A stretch of 64,000 nt of DNA from Impatiens glandulifera (taxonomy: Eukaryota; Streptophyta; Magnoliopsida; Ericales; Balsaminaceae): the NCBI RefSeq assembly GCF_907164915.1, contig NC_061863.1:43249382-43313381 (forward strand), given 5' to 3'. The position numbers were made by a program, and so were the translations under genes. The notes below the pieces were generated by a model, which worked only from the letters and a program-made list of their open reading frames with translations, was not told where the DNA came from and did not search any database. This document shows positions 38,895 through 53,700 of this stretch, one piece after another. Position 1 is the stretch's first letter. Each line of letters opens with the position of its first letter.

Positions 38895-39275
38895 GTCAAG
38901 TCGCTTGCGAGCCGCTTAATCATAATTCGACTTGAGTTTGACTTTGATGAAGTTCGAGTCAAGTTCGAGCCGACTCGTTTAGTATTCGAGTCGAGCTCGA
39001 ACTCATATAATATTTACTTAATGACTTATTGAGCTTTTTCGATCATGGTAATAAATAATATATATTTTTATTTATTTTAATATTAAAATCTAAAATTTAA
39101 AATAAATATTTTTTCTTTACAATATTTGAAAATTTAATTTAGTTCAAGTTTTTCAAATCGAACTCAAATTTATAAACTCGTTCGAGCTAATAAATATTTA
39201 ATCGAGTCAAGTTCGAATTGAGCTAATAAATATTTAATCAAGTAAAGCTCAAATTGATTTGACTCATTTGAAGCC
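38895..39275. repeat. TCGAG-rich dispersed repeat
   Basis: Many copies of short words such as ttcgagtcaagttcgagc, attcgagtcgagctcgaac, aaatcgaactcaaa and cgagtcaagttcgaattgag in both orientations, split by an A+T-rich middle. Such GAGCTCGA-type repeats are widespread in plant genomes, but I cannot assign a transposon family. Confidence 0.55.
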
Positions 39276-41732
39276 CTACACTGATCTAAGCCTAAATTTA
39301 GGTTGTTATTTCAACTTTTATGTGAAATATCTTAACGATAATAGACCTTATTTAGAACTAATTCGTTAAAGAATTTTGTTGATTATTATATGAACCATTT
39401 GTATATGATGAAACAAACCCTCTTTTAATTTATATATAACATTGCTTGGTCTTGGACAAATTTAGTACAGTTAATTTTTTGCAACCATTATATACAAAAC
39501 ATTTAACTGATAAAGAACTTGTTAAGAATAAGATAATAAAGAATAAACCCTTATCTTATTATAAGTCAGTCAAAACATATAGCCAAGATGAGATAATGAG
39601 ATTCCAACTTGTAGTTTACTTCAAAATTAAAGAAAATAATTCATTAGTTCAATCCCAATGCTAATCTGTTCATATTATTTCATCAAATCAACTACATTCT
39701 TCACAGCTTAATTAAGATGATTGATTCACTAGCAGTTGTTCTTCACATGTTCCAGACAAATCTGAGGATGATATGATTGCTAAAGGCCTACTACATAATA
39801 CAATAAACACAAAACCAACATTTCAGAATCATGCAACAAAAAAACATTCAACAAAAACAACTCAATTTTGTCTTTGTTGAGTTGGTGTCCTTTGCACATT
39901 TTTTTTTGTTTTTACGCGGTTTGAGTAAGCTTCACTTTGTCTAGCAATTTTTTTTTTTTTTTTTTTTTTGAACAAGCTCAGTTCTCATTTTCAAAAGCAA
40001 AATTATATTAAATATCATAGGATAAAAACAAATAAATACTTTTTACATTATTTGCCACATTTTTACCTGATGCAGTGCATCATTTCTTGCAACTCCTCAA
40101 AGCTTTACACTTAGCTTGTCTGTGAATTGCTCTGTGTAACATCGACATGGAAACCCTCCAAAATTGCTTCCTAAAATTAGTTCCTTTGTGTGTTTTTGTA
40201 GAGTTAGCATATATATATATGTCTGCAATAAAGCATCACCCTTTTGCATTAACATATTCACAATTGTCTTTTATAGCATGTAATTAAACATAGAGTAAAA
40301 GAGAAAGTCATTACATGACCACGCATAAAAAACATTAAAAGTCTCGCAACAGATTACAAAAAACCGTCATAAGAATTTAATATTCTTCCCTTCCACAACT
40401 GCCCATGCGACTCAAAAATATTCTATCACTTTACATTTAGATTTCACAGTCATCAACCAAGTTGAAATGAATAAGATGTAATGAACAATATACAATCTGA
40501 TTTAGTGCACTAGTTAGTCTGCTATGATAAAGTAAGATATAAAGCAGTTTACAGAAAATTAGTTTAAGCAAATGTCACCATCATTTGTCACAAAATAATA
40601 GCATTTATGTATACTAGTTCTGAAATCAAGATAATGAGCTAATTAACTAATCGATAAACCACTTAAATCATTTCCAATGATTTCTTTATTTATCAGTCGC
40701 TTATAAAATCACCTTATGCTATATATGTATTAATCATGATCTAAATTTGCATAAAATAGTTTATAAAACAACTATTAGTAACAACATTTTTTTGGTGAAA
40801 TAGATCTACGTCCATAAGTGTTCTAAATAAACACACAATATAATACTGCAAACAAATAAGTTCTTACCAAATATTATAACTCGGTCGATTTATCTTTATA
40901 AGCCAAACAAACGAGGCCTGAGATTTTCTTTGAAGAGGAGCTGTACAACACTTATATATAATTCTGTTTTGGGAAGCAAAGGGAATTGATCTCCTTTTTC
41001 CAATTTGTGGAACCTGATGAAGTTTGGATAGCTAATTATGAGACAAGTAAGGTAATATTCTACGATGGGATATTCTGCTTGAATAATATGAGTATAGGTA
41101 TTACAAATACTAACACTAAATTCATTCCACATAAGTTATCGGACTCGTTTCCATCAACATGGTTTACACATTCAATAACGACAATTCAGGTCAAAAATAT
41201 CTAAGTATAAACAAGTTGAGATCTAGAATGGGTATAAAACAATTTTGGTAACATTATACAAAAATGTATTACCAATTACTATTCAAAAGGGCATATAATT
41301 TGAAATACATAGTTTAAGGACAGATTACAAAAAATCATCAATAGCTTATCAGTTTACTCAATATGTTTTTCAAAACTATGCAACAAATTCATTTGTCAAA
41401 TAAAATTATAATTTTATCTAATCGGACTAAAAATGAAAATGTATTTATTTCTCAAAATAATTAAACTGATGATTTCTGATACAAAGACAAATTTAATAAG
41501 AAAAAATGTATATTATCATAAAGTTGTTACCTCGAAAGAGTATATCCATATTCCAAGAATTCACATGAATTTGAATCAAGTTCTACCCTATCACTAGCCC
41601 ATAAATATTGGATTGGATTCCTTGTTTCTTCATCTAATGTCACGAGTATTTAAAATATCCAACGGAAAATGAAAAAAGAATGTATCCAAATTCTACGATT
41701 GGAGATGTTGAAAGGTATTTTGTAAAAATTCT

Positions 41733-44700
41733 TCATCCTCTCCATTCTGTCAAAACTCTACGCTGTACACATAAAGTAGACGCTTGCTCCTCGGCTTCGG
41801 TGTCATTCACAACACCTCTGCACCTTTGAGCACCACAGTAACATGCTAGTTGCTCACCTATCGAAAAAAATCTGCAAACCAGGAATGTTTATTATGACTA
41901 TCAATGCATCAACTGACCAGAGTAAATTAAATTGACATCTTGTAAAAACAAGCATACCAAAATAACATTACTAAACTATCACTAGTAAACAAAAAATAAA
42001 AATGTAACTGTTTTATCATGTAATTCCGTGACCCATTTTGTTCAACAATTGTGTTAGGAACAATGAAACACTTGCATAATCCTAATTTACGAGGTTTGAA
42101 AACTATTATGCAAGATTATACAGAGAAAAGTTAACAAAATATAATGGGAATAATAACAGTAGAAAAAGAAAAGAGAAGTTCTCAAACACAAATATGAAAA
42201 TAAAATAGGACAGGTGAGTACTTGCAATAAACTACGCAAAGCAAATGAAGAAACCTGTAGTCATATGTGATTTCTTCCCATTGTTTAATATCTCTTTTTG
42301 CAAATATGATTATATGTTGATCACCGTTTGCACTTATAACTCTTGAGTAACAATTAGGCTGCAAAGATAAAGGTAACAGGCCAGTTAAGTATTGATAAGA
42401 AACTTTTTCCAGAATAAGAAACATAATGCTTAACTAATATGGAACTTAATCAAACAAGACTAATATATAATTAAATGATGAAAATCCACCTCTGTTAACA
42501 AAAATTGGATTACTATATTCTATAAATCAACACCTTGTCCCTCGGGGAAAAAGGTGGATATCCCCAGCCTCCCTGAGGTCCTGAGTTCGAACCCATCATA
42601 CGGTAAGTTCCGCTCTCCTGGTTAATTGATTAAGTGTGTTTGCGGGCTATGTGCTTAACCCGCGGGAATTAGTCGCACTCTGAAGGAGAAGCGGAACCCA
42701 GCGTTCTAAAAAAAATAAAAAATCAACACATTGTCAATGACTTGCCCTACAAAATGAGTTCTTGGTAGGGCCAATGGAAGAGTGGAATAGGCAAGCCTAT
42801 AAACACCTGGGTAGTAGTCAATGCTAGATGAACTAAACCATAAGACCTGTTTGATGTGGGTTATTTGAGATTAATTTCAAATAACCCACTATTCAATCAA
42901 CTCAAAACCACAATCCCTTCTGTTTAATTAATAATAATTCATTATATATTTAAACCTCTAAAGTCCTTTTACCCAAATAATCTGGTTTTCAATAGCCTAG
43001 ATCAAACAAGGTTATTCAAATAACACTAGATCAAACGAGGCCTAAGAATGGGCTCCATCCAGTACCTTGACCAAGATTGGTATTTGGTGTTTGTCCATTA
43101 ATGCTAAACACACTTCTTACCAAGGAACATTTAAAATACATTAAATCCTTGAATGAGCTCAAGGAATCTCCAAGAACCATAACGGTAGTATTTTGGAATA
43201 AGGCAGTTAAAGACCCTCGTATAACAGTTGAAGCAGAACCAAAATAATTTTTTGGGAAGGCAAATAATTACCCACCCATACTTGAGCAATCTTAATCAAT
43301 CCATATTATTAAAACACCTATCCATATGCATGACAAAAATAAGTGTAAGATGTTTACTTCACACGAGTGGTTAATCAAATGTGCCACACTTCCAGCCCTG
43401 GTGGCATCGATAACTTGTTCATCATCAACACGGAACATATAAGTTCCAGCACCCTACCAAAGAAAAGGAAGAAATAAATTAGTGCAAGGTATGATTACAT
43501 TTTTTATGACTTCCAATTTCTTTTTAAGCATGTTGTCATATACAGAAGATCTAGAAGCAGTATCCAGCATGCAAAGGCAGAAGATAATAATATATGCGGT
43601 CTGCAATTGATGAACAATTTGCAAACCGGATGGAAATGTGCTTTTGAATACATGAGTTTATGTTTCTGTTACAGCTTCCCCTACAATAAACATAATTTTA
43701 ATACAAGATAATAAACATCCTCTTTATTTTTATTAGGTCCGTCATTTATGTTGAATCATGTACTTTAGATTAAATTGATTTTCTCACCATTTTTTCAGGT
43801 TAGTGTAAACAATTGAAATAATGACTGGCCTTCATCTTGCTTGAAGGACAAACACAGCCATCAACAAAAAACAAGCTTAAACAGAAACTAAAGGCTCAAG
43901 GAAGCATCAAACTAGAAGTGGTTATAAAACAAAGAAAATAGTCGAGCTAACCAGACAAAGAAATAAGTGGTTATTTATATTACTCATAAATATCTCAATC
44001 ATAACTTGAACTGACAATGATAGAGATAGGACAACAATGCTGACCATTCAAAGAGATAAATAGTCATTTCTTAAACTAACATCACCTCCAGTCGGTGACA
44101 GACATCACATTTTACTTAATCTTAAGGCCCTCATGTCCAAGTAAAATCTCTAGGCACATCCCCACTAACCACATGACCAGCCATAGCTAGCTAAACCTAC
44201 TTGTGAAGGCAACTAATGCTTACCACATCACACACTTATTTCCCCTTTCATCACTCCTTTCTCTTACTGAAGTGGAACTAATATAACATCATAATCCCTC
44301 TCACAGATAATGCATGTTATCCTCGCCAGGTACCCTCATTGAAGATATTAGGTTTAGGGTTAAATGATTAATTAGGCTAATTTTGTTACACGTTATTCAT
44401 ATCTTCTCTTATAGCCTATATTACAAACATAACTGGGATCTTCATTGTAGTACAATTGTTTTGTTATTAGCAGAATTACTTTAACATTTTAACAGGTATC
44501 AGGGCTCTAGTAACAATTAAGGATTTCTTTGTCTGCCAACAGCGGTCACCATAGGCAATGTTCCTTGTACTACATATTATCCATGCTCTCATTGGTGCAG
44601 ATGTTCTACTCTGGTTTCATGTAACCTGTCTTTGTCCACCCCAAGCAATTCGGAGGAATTGGAGAGAGAACCACAACCAGATTTAAAGGTGTAAAGTTAA

Positions 44701-47700
44701 CATGCTTAACTGCCTAATTCATTAAAATTAAAACCTATTTGAATAAAAATAAAAATAAAAATCATTGACAACCTCTCTGACTCATCAGTTGAAAAATAAT
44801 CCAACAAAACTACAGCAACTTGGATAGAAGTTTTCAAAACTTATAAACTGTTTTAATATAAATGTGCTGATACTATCTCAACTAATGTCATTGATACTAC
44901 AATCGTGTTTCTGCATGATAAAAGATAGTAGAATGCTAATGGATGAAAAACTATTGACAACGTTTGGAGGCGGTGTGAGAGAAAATATTACACTGTTCAT
45001 AATTTATAAAGATGCAGATGAAATTGATGATGCATGTCCATAATGAACTGTGACGAAGTAAAATTTAACTTACCACTAATAAATTGTATGTCAAATGTTC
45101 TCTTCTGTCTGCAATACAGGGTCTAACAAGTTCACCAGTATATTCAATTACCTACAACATGAAACATTTAAAATCTAGAAAATACATAGCTAGAATGAAA
45201 AAAAGATGTAAGAAGAGAGGCAAAAAGTACCATGTCTCCAGCTCTGTGGGGCAGTTTTGTAAAAATGCCATATCCATGTATTCTAGATTTACCTGAATCC
45301 GACCAGAACATTACAAACAAGATATACACAACTTAGAAACAATCTCTTGAGTAAAAGCACAATCAAGAAATAAAATTGGATTTTCCACGCATAGACATAT
45401 AATACTTGTTACATTTGAAAACGAAATAACAAATAGAACTTCAAGTCTGACATAGCAACATGACAGTAATAGCCTTTAACTTGGATAATTGCAATAAACC
45501 TATTTACTGAATAGAAAACATCAATTCTCACCAAATGCCAGTCTCTTTTTAAAAGTTGCCCTCATGTATCTGTACTTCTCTGCCATGGAACAAATGCTTT
45601 CAGGAGCATTAAGCCGCAAAACATTCAACTTTTGAAGGCTAATGGCCACCTTAGAGACGGTGGAACTTGAAACTAATGAGTTGCCAAAGAATTCATGTTG
45701 TCTGTATCCACCCACTAAGTATGGCATGTTCTCTACATATAACCGTTTCAATGATGCAGCAGCCAGAACCTCAGGTTCTTTCCTACCTCTTCTGTCAGAC
45801 CAATTGTACGGCTCTGCATGAAAAGAAAGATGAAGTCTACAGTTTAATGTATTGACTGAAGCATGTGAAACAACTTGTAAGAAACAAGAAAATGGTGACA
45901 ATAAGAAACCGTAAAATAGTATGGGTTCAAGTTGAAGAATCAGAGAAGACAGGACATGAGCATCTCAGTAAATATATAGCAGAACAGATTTAATGCTTAA
46001 GTGTCTGGTGTCAAGGAAGGAGACATGCACAATAATGACTGGGTGGAAAAGAAAGCAGAAAAGATAACAAGTTAAGCTAAAGTATTCAACCAACCATGTA
46101 AACAGCAGTTAGGGTACATCATTTGGAGATGGGCACAAATTATAATATTACATGACTTTAACTAAATATATTTACAAAATAGAAAGAAAGAAAGAAATAG
46201 ACTATAGGTACTTTTGGACTATTGGCTTCATCACAGATCAAATTAAATATAAAATTAATATTACAAAAGTAATTTTAGAGAATTAGCTTTTGCGGAGAAT
46301 TCGAATCTCCCCAAAGAAAGATTTAATCCTCGCAGACATTAGCTAATCTGACATTTCTAAATAGTGTATCAAAACAAGAAAACAAAATGTAAGGGAAGCA
46401 TGCTATATTACAAGAGTTTCTTAATCAACCTCACTACTAAAAATATATAATCCAAATTATATAAATATATATATATATTATTATGAGTACACATCTTGTT
46501 AGTGTTTAGCTTTAAATTTAACACATTGGTTTCAAAAACAAAAACTTTAAATTTAGAACATAAATATGTCAAATATTCTATTCTAATTTACCAATTTTCT
46601 TTTTAGTCATTGATACATGTTTCTATGTTATTTTGTAAAACTAAAACTTGTATATATAAGAATTGTGGAAAAGTGCTACTTCAATACTTACAAGTTAATT
46701 GTTAACATTAGGTTATTACAAGATATTTTTCAAAATTAATGTTATTAAGAATTAACTATAATATTATTTAAATTAATTAATTTAATCAAATCAATATAAA
46801 TTTGTAATATTCGCAATAATATAATCAATGCACATACCTGTTAATCATTATAATAAAAAATATTATCTGAATAAATTAAATATATTGTGAAATGTCTGGA
46901 AACATAGTTTGATTATTTCAAAATTGTGGTTTGACTAATTAATGCATTTTGATTCATTTTCAAAGACATAAATACTATAAAAATATTATCTTCAAATTTT
47001 AATTAAAGGGTACATAATTTATAAAGAAGTTCAAATTAATTTTATTTTATATTGTAAGAATATTTTCATAAAATTATCATTACATTATTATCAAAAGCTT
47101 GTGTAGTTTTACCAGTGTATCATTATATGACTTAAACTAATTCTGTAATCATGTAGTGGAAAATGAGTGTTAGCACATGATTGACTAGTATTATAAATGG
47201 ACATAAGTCTCCAAGTTTCACTAATACAGAATTGATAAAGAGCATATACCATATTTTGTGTATGCTAACTGAAATGCAAGAAGTTGATAATAACCTACAA
47301 AAAAAGACTAACAGAAAGAATTTTGTGCATTGAACATACCACAGCGAGCACAGCCGGAAGGATTGGTTGGGGGAGTGTAACCTTCCTGGCAGGTATCGGG
47401 CACAGTGCGATGATCAGCTTTAGATCGTTCATTACCCACAGGTCTATGCTTCTTACAGAAGGAGAGCAAACGAATGCATTGCCCATCCTCATCTTCATCC
47501 ATAGAAATATTATGCAATCTTTCCTCAACTGCAAGCTGCACGATCATGATATACAAAAAAATATGAACAAAAAACAAGTAGATTAATGAATTGTCAATTT
47601 TCAGAAACAGTAATCAAACAAAACCAAAAAGCTACCAGCTAAAGATTTTATATAAAATAAACAAATGTAAATAAATAACCTCTGCGCAAAAGCCTGCAGC

Positions 47701-50700
47701 ACGTGCGCACAATGGATGATATGCTACCCTGCAAGTATTGTTGGAACACTGCAAAAGCAATTCATAGTTTGAGCTTTCATGACCACTTTAAAAAAAATGT
47801 AATTTATAGTTACAAACTGAAAGTTTGCTGAAATTAAAATGAATTACTTTTAAATAGACAATCACCATCATTTTATGTTAAATCAAGTCACTTCTGTTTT
47901 TATTAGGTGCTAACAGCACAGTTGCTTTATGCAATGATCAGTGTACCAAGAAAAAGCAATTTCATTAAGTATTTAAGCTTCATATTACAATTCAGAAAAC
48001 CACTATCTCCCACTAGCATATCCTATTCATGAGATCATCTAAATATTTAAATACAACAATTGGGCTAAAATTTAACATTTGAATAGACATGGTCACTATT
48101 TTTCATGTAAGAATCTCTCATTTTAAAGGAAAACAAAGCAAATGAAAAAACCCACTACTCTACGCTAGAGATGGGAAAACTGGACAGACATGGTGGGCCG
48201 GACACAAAAGAGTAGGCTGCTAATGGCACATGGTGGAAGGGTGAGCAGGCCCAGCATATTAGGAATGTTGGTGGCCAAGATTTGAAGCAAGGCCTCTATT
48301 GGTAGAGCATTCTCTGGAGTTAATGGCTGCCAATAGAAACCCTTGGTTCATACCTGGTACTAGCATGACATATAGACACATACACAAAAAAATTATAGAA
48401 AGGAAACTTGATCAGATAGAGTACTAGACCTATATTTATAGGCTACAAAATATAAGGTTAAGTTAACTAAATTAAATCAAATTTTCATAATAGGCCTACT
48501 TGGGAACAATTGATAATAAAGTGTATTGGGGCTGTATAAGCTTATACATGAGTGCAATAATTTGATTTTGAGAAATGGTTACTACAAATAATACTGACAT
48601 ATGTAATCATTTAAATTTTGAGAAGAAAAAACATCTGAAGGTGTTTCCAAATGAGGACATTATAATCAAATCCAGCAATCTAGGTATACTAGTTCTTTTG
48701 CACTTTTTTTTTAAAGGTCAGTTTTTCATTAAATGCAAGATGCGATTAAAGAATTACAGATGGAAGGGAGAAAAGAAACAAAGCAAAAGAAAAGAACAGA
48801 ACAGAAGGAGAAAAAAAATACTAAATGCCAATAAGATCAAAAAATTTCCAACCCGTACAAAATTTGCACTTGCCTGTATACAAGCCCCATAAGCAACACC
48901 ACATATACTGCACAAAAGCTTCCAGCGATCCTACATATCATATGACAGGATGGTTCAGCATTAAGATGATGCCTTATCAAGGAGATATAACCTTTCTTGA
49001 ATCTTTGTAATTCTGCATGTTTATAAATTGGACAGGTTACCTTATTAATTCTATCAATTCCACCTATGGGTTCCATCTTCTTGATATCAGATAGGCAGGT
49101 TTCTGCAAGAAAAGAAAAAATAACCAAGGTTGTATGACAGATCAGATTATGGGTCAGAATCATTTTTTGCCAAACACATATCTAACGCATGCCAAGGAAC
49201 CTGGAATCCACATAGCACAAGCAAGATGAGCCCACTGACCATCAGTTGTTCGTTTCATAGCACCACCTAAGCAAAAGGTAAAAGCCAAATAAACTTTGTG
49301 CCATTAAAAAGAACAATATTTGGTGATAAGGGTGAAAGAAAGAAAGATGTGCCACATGAAAATGTACCTGTGACAGGACAAAGACAACAGCAGATAGGAA
49401 CCTGGGGAGCCTCTGGACGACACAATTGGCATAACCAAATAACCCCATCAACAGGCTCTACTTCACCATAACATCTAGTATGGACCTAAAGACATGACAA
49501 ATATAGGAAAACTTTAAAATGGCAAACTGGAACTAGGAACACAACACTCCAACCACAACAGTAACCCCTCTCCCCCTTTTTGTAACATTTGAACGCAACT
49601 TGCGTTTATTTTATTGAAAAGTTGACCCTTTTCAAAAAACAATAATCAAGGAAGGTAGTGGTTGGTAACACAGTAACTTCTTCTCGTCTTATGCAAAGCA
49701 TTTGTTTCAGCAAAATTAAGAATAGTAGGTGAAAAAATAGTGTATCCAAAATATCCTCACTTTCTGGTGAAAAATAAGTGTCAGTGGCATTAAGGAGTAT
49801 GAAAAAAAATCTATAGTTTAAAAAAAGGAATGTGAAAGATAAGTTGCTATGACTAGAAAAAAAATGTTGATTGGTAGGAAAGAGGTTAGAAAATATAATC
49901 TATTTAAAACAAAATGGAACAAATAGGTTTAACATTTTAAACACAACAAAAACTGTGATCATGTAGTACATTCTGCTTTAGTGTAAAATGAAGAAAGCAA
50001 TCACCATCATTCTACATTTATCGCACTGCAGAAACAAATTATTAACGTACTCCTGAAACAAGAACAAAAAAACCTGTAAGATACTGCCCTTCACAAAGCA
50101 CTAATGAACTTGGAATAAAAGAAAGAAACACAATAATAAATAAAATAATCAAGGAACTGATAGGGCAAGAAGAACCACAAATATCGCGAAGGAAAATGGT
50201 ATTTTATGAAAGAAACAAGAAGATTTATTCAGAATCATATTTCAGTCCAGTAGAGAAACACGGAGAATGTATTGCAAATAGTTACCATCTTACCTCATCC
50301 ATGTGGCAAACAAGGCACTTGTCAAGGTCTTTCCACTTAACACGAACAGGTCTGTATCCAATAGGCAATTCTCTTGATCTTTCAGAAGCCATCTTGCATG
50401 AATGAGATTTTGATGAAGCTTTGGAATTTGATAGTTTCTGTAATCATGCCAAAAGTTTACACAAGCTATCAATTTCCCTATAATGCATCAAATAGGATTA
50501 GTACGCAATTTCTCGGTGCCTTGACACAAAAAAAAATCCCATCTTATGGATCCATTGGATCATCAATCAAAACCTATACATACTGGAAACAGAATTCGAG
50601 TTTTTCCTTCACAATATCAAGAAAATGAACAAACACAAATAGTTAGAAAAAAACTACCAGTTAATACATACTGTCGGGTGCCAAAGTAATTAAGCTTGAC

Positions 50701-53700
50701 CTGAATGGCATGCTTAGCCAACAGAACCCCTAATCATGTTCCATATGTAAGGAATATTTAAATACAAAGGTTGCAACTGATTGCCAAAAGTTACCCATTG
50801 GTCATAAAAACTGAACTTAAATGATAAATCTGATTATACTTAGGACCTGATTCATATAGTCACATGTCACAGAAATAAACAAATAAAGTCTAGCCATAAT
50901 CAAGTTCAAATTGGACAAAACAAGTCTTGTAATGTAGAGATATCCGCTAGTCTGAATATATATATATCTTTAATACCCCCATGTTGGTCAGCAACTCACA
51001 AACAACTAGGTATATGAAATCAAAATCAAGTCTTATTAGCTGGTAGCTACAGAAAAACATCCTTGAGGGTTAGGTAACTGTTAGCATACCAATCTGTATT
51101 TAGGACAGCATAAGCGGTAGAATGGCATTAAACAGATAGAGTAGAGCCCACCAGGCTCCACCAATGTTCATGGAAGTCGCAAAGGAAGAAACGATGTTCG
51201 ACTTATGACTAGATCTGGAAATTCATCTGCATATGTTTTATAACTCAAAGTAGGAATGGAATTTAGATAGTACAGTTCTTTTGTGTAATCTGCCTTGATG
51301 GGGATTCTTTCCCTTGTCGTTGTTTGACACTTGGGACTTTCATGTTATATTTTTGTCATGTGGACACTTTTGGTTTCCCTTTTGTTCATAGCTTGCAGGC
51401 TTCTGAAATCATACGCAAGTTTTTTCCCACTTTTACTTTTTATTTATTGATTGCCACTGTTGGGCTTCCCCTATCAACACCCTCCCCACCTCCAAAAAAT
51501 AAACCTTGTTGATTTGAAACCAGGTCAGAGAAGATATTTTACAGTGAGAAAATGAGAGTGCATGAGTTACCCTTACAATAAGAACAAAAGTCATTATTTA
51601 GGCAAGTTAACTCCAAAGACTAAGAATGTCATTGAACATACCTACATACAAAAACTAATATTTCATACCTCTCAAACATTTAACACAGAAAAAAAAATGT
51701 TATTCAAGAATCTAATTATAGAGATATACATACCCTAATAAGTTTTAATACTTCGGGGTTGGAGAAACCAAACATATCTGAACCAGAGCGAAATTTGCCC
51801 TCAGAAATAAAACTATGGTAGGAATCATTCATATCCTTTACACTATCGTAGACTTTCTGCCAGCAAGAAGATGGGGTAGATCCTTTAAACTGCAAAAAAA
51901 AGATAGGCCATTAGAAGATACAAAATTAGTTCCATGAGTTAGTAGTCATTGTACAACATAAAATAAGTTTTGCATGTAGGTTCACAACATTGCGTTTTTG
52001 GATGATGAAAGATTGCTAAATCAAAAGGAAATGTTTTAGAACAATATCAGGTTATCAAGAAGAGATTATAAAGCTTCATTTCATGTTGGAAAAATATAAT
52101 GTTATCAAGAAAGTTTCGTATTGGAAAAATACCAGGTCATGAAGAAGAGACCGTAAGATTTGTATTGGAACAGTATCATATTATCAAAAATAGATAGTGT
52201 GACAAGAAAAGATGGCAACTCAGCACAAAGGGAACCCGGCTTCTTAATATTCCAAAACAAAACCAAAATAAGAAACACAACCATACAACAAATAATGCAC
52301 AAGTTTCTTGGCCCACTTGTATGCTGTAATTTTGTTCCAATCACAGTGACTTGTAGTGTCTTAAAAGTGCATAAATATGGTCAGTTATCCATGTCATTGT
52401 TTTAGGATCAATAGAACACCAAGCTGTGGTTATGACAAATGAATCACCTATTATCAACATTAGCCCAAGTTTAGACCATATTTTTAAGACAAACAGAACG
52501 TATACATGTTTTCAGTCCATATATATGTTCTTAGAGGTTCAATTTTTGGTGGTCCTTTGGACTGCTTTAGATCAAATATCAGTCATACAATCATCACTAG
52601 TGAACATCAGATGTAGAGGTAGGAGAGAGAATTACTCATGTCAAAGATAACTTTCTCCCACAGACGGAGTTGTTGATATTTGTTAAACTTACTATAATTG
52701 TTTGACCAAAGATCTCAGGTTCGATTCTCACTAAGAACGCTCTGATTTTAGTGAGGTCATGACTCTGGGGGTCGTGCTAGCTTCCCCTGGGGAATAAACC
52801 CCGGTCATTAAAAAAAAACTTTCTGTAGTGAGAACATTATGGAACTGTTTGATAGAACTGAAAATAAGACAGTGAACACTGCAATTAAGTACTGAATAAA
52901 TAAGTGTTAGAATTTGTGTCGTGAAAAAAAATTTGTATCCCAATTATAAGTATAATCTGCAATCTTAAGTTTAGCATTAAGTACTGTTTTGCCACACAGC
53001 TGCAACCTCAAAACAGTAAAAGGAAGTCACAGCCCAACAACCCATATCAGCCTAAAGTCATAAGTTTTATACAAACATTGAATTAAATTGTTTAAACTGA
53101 TGAAAATAAAGCCTTGCACCGAATGCAACTAAAATCAACACGAGGAACTTCAATATTTTCAAATAGGGCTTTGATTGTAAGAGTCAAATACCTGTTCCCC
53201 ACCATCTATTGTAACTATAAACAATGGACGAGTCCTTGCAGCATTATCTCTCGTGACCTCCATCTTATAAGTGGTACATTGGGTTGGGTCTGATGCTGAA
53301 AATAAACAATATTAGGAACTGAAAAATGAAAACATATGCACATGTAGCAGTAATTATAAACAGAAGTCTTATAGAATGTTTAACCAAGTGACTCACATGT
53401 CAATGATGGAAGCTTCCTCACAGCAGTGTATCCTTCAGGCCAGATGAATTTATCATTCTGAAAATGCTTTGAATTCACAATTTTTCCTGCAACAGTTGCA
53501 ATTAGATATTATTTTAGTTTCTCCCTTAAAAAAGGAATTTGTTATGCTAACAATCAAATGTCACGACATGCATTAAATTCAATTTGTGTATTATAGTTAC
53601 CACTCATTAACTACCATGCTAGCAACTCAGTTATACTGCCATATTTTCTAATAATATTTTAGAAGAAGAAAAGCTAGTTACTATGGTTTACCAATTACTT

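Larger units (their letters stand above)
36900..41730. other. Spacer between convergent PRD1 and ATX genes
   Basis: No coding region recognised. It contains TA tracts, a TCGAG-rich repeat (38900-39270) and a poly-T run at about 39948-39969. Part of the right end is probably ATX 3' UTR. Confidence 0.5.

Noticed and set aside
46256..46330. tRNA-like string gcggagaattcgaatctcccc
   Set aside because: Only a T-loop-like fragment; no cloverleaf could be drawn.
48575..48892. 105-codon plus-strand frame in ATX intron 16
   Set aside because: Lysine-rich translation of A-rich intron DNA, antisense to ATX; no family signature.
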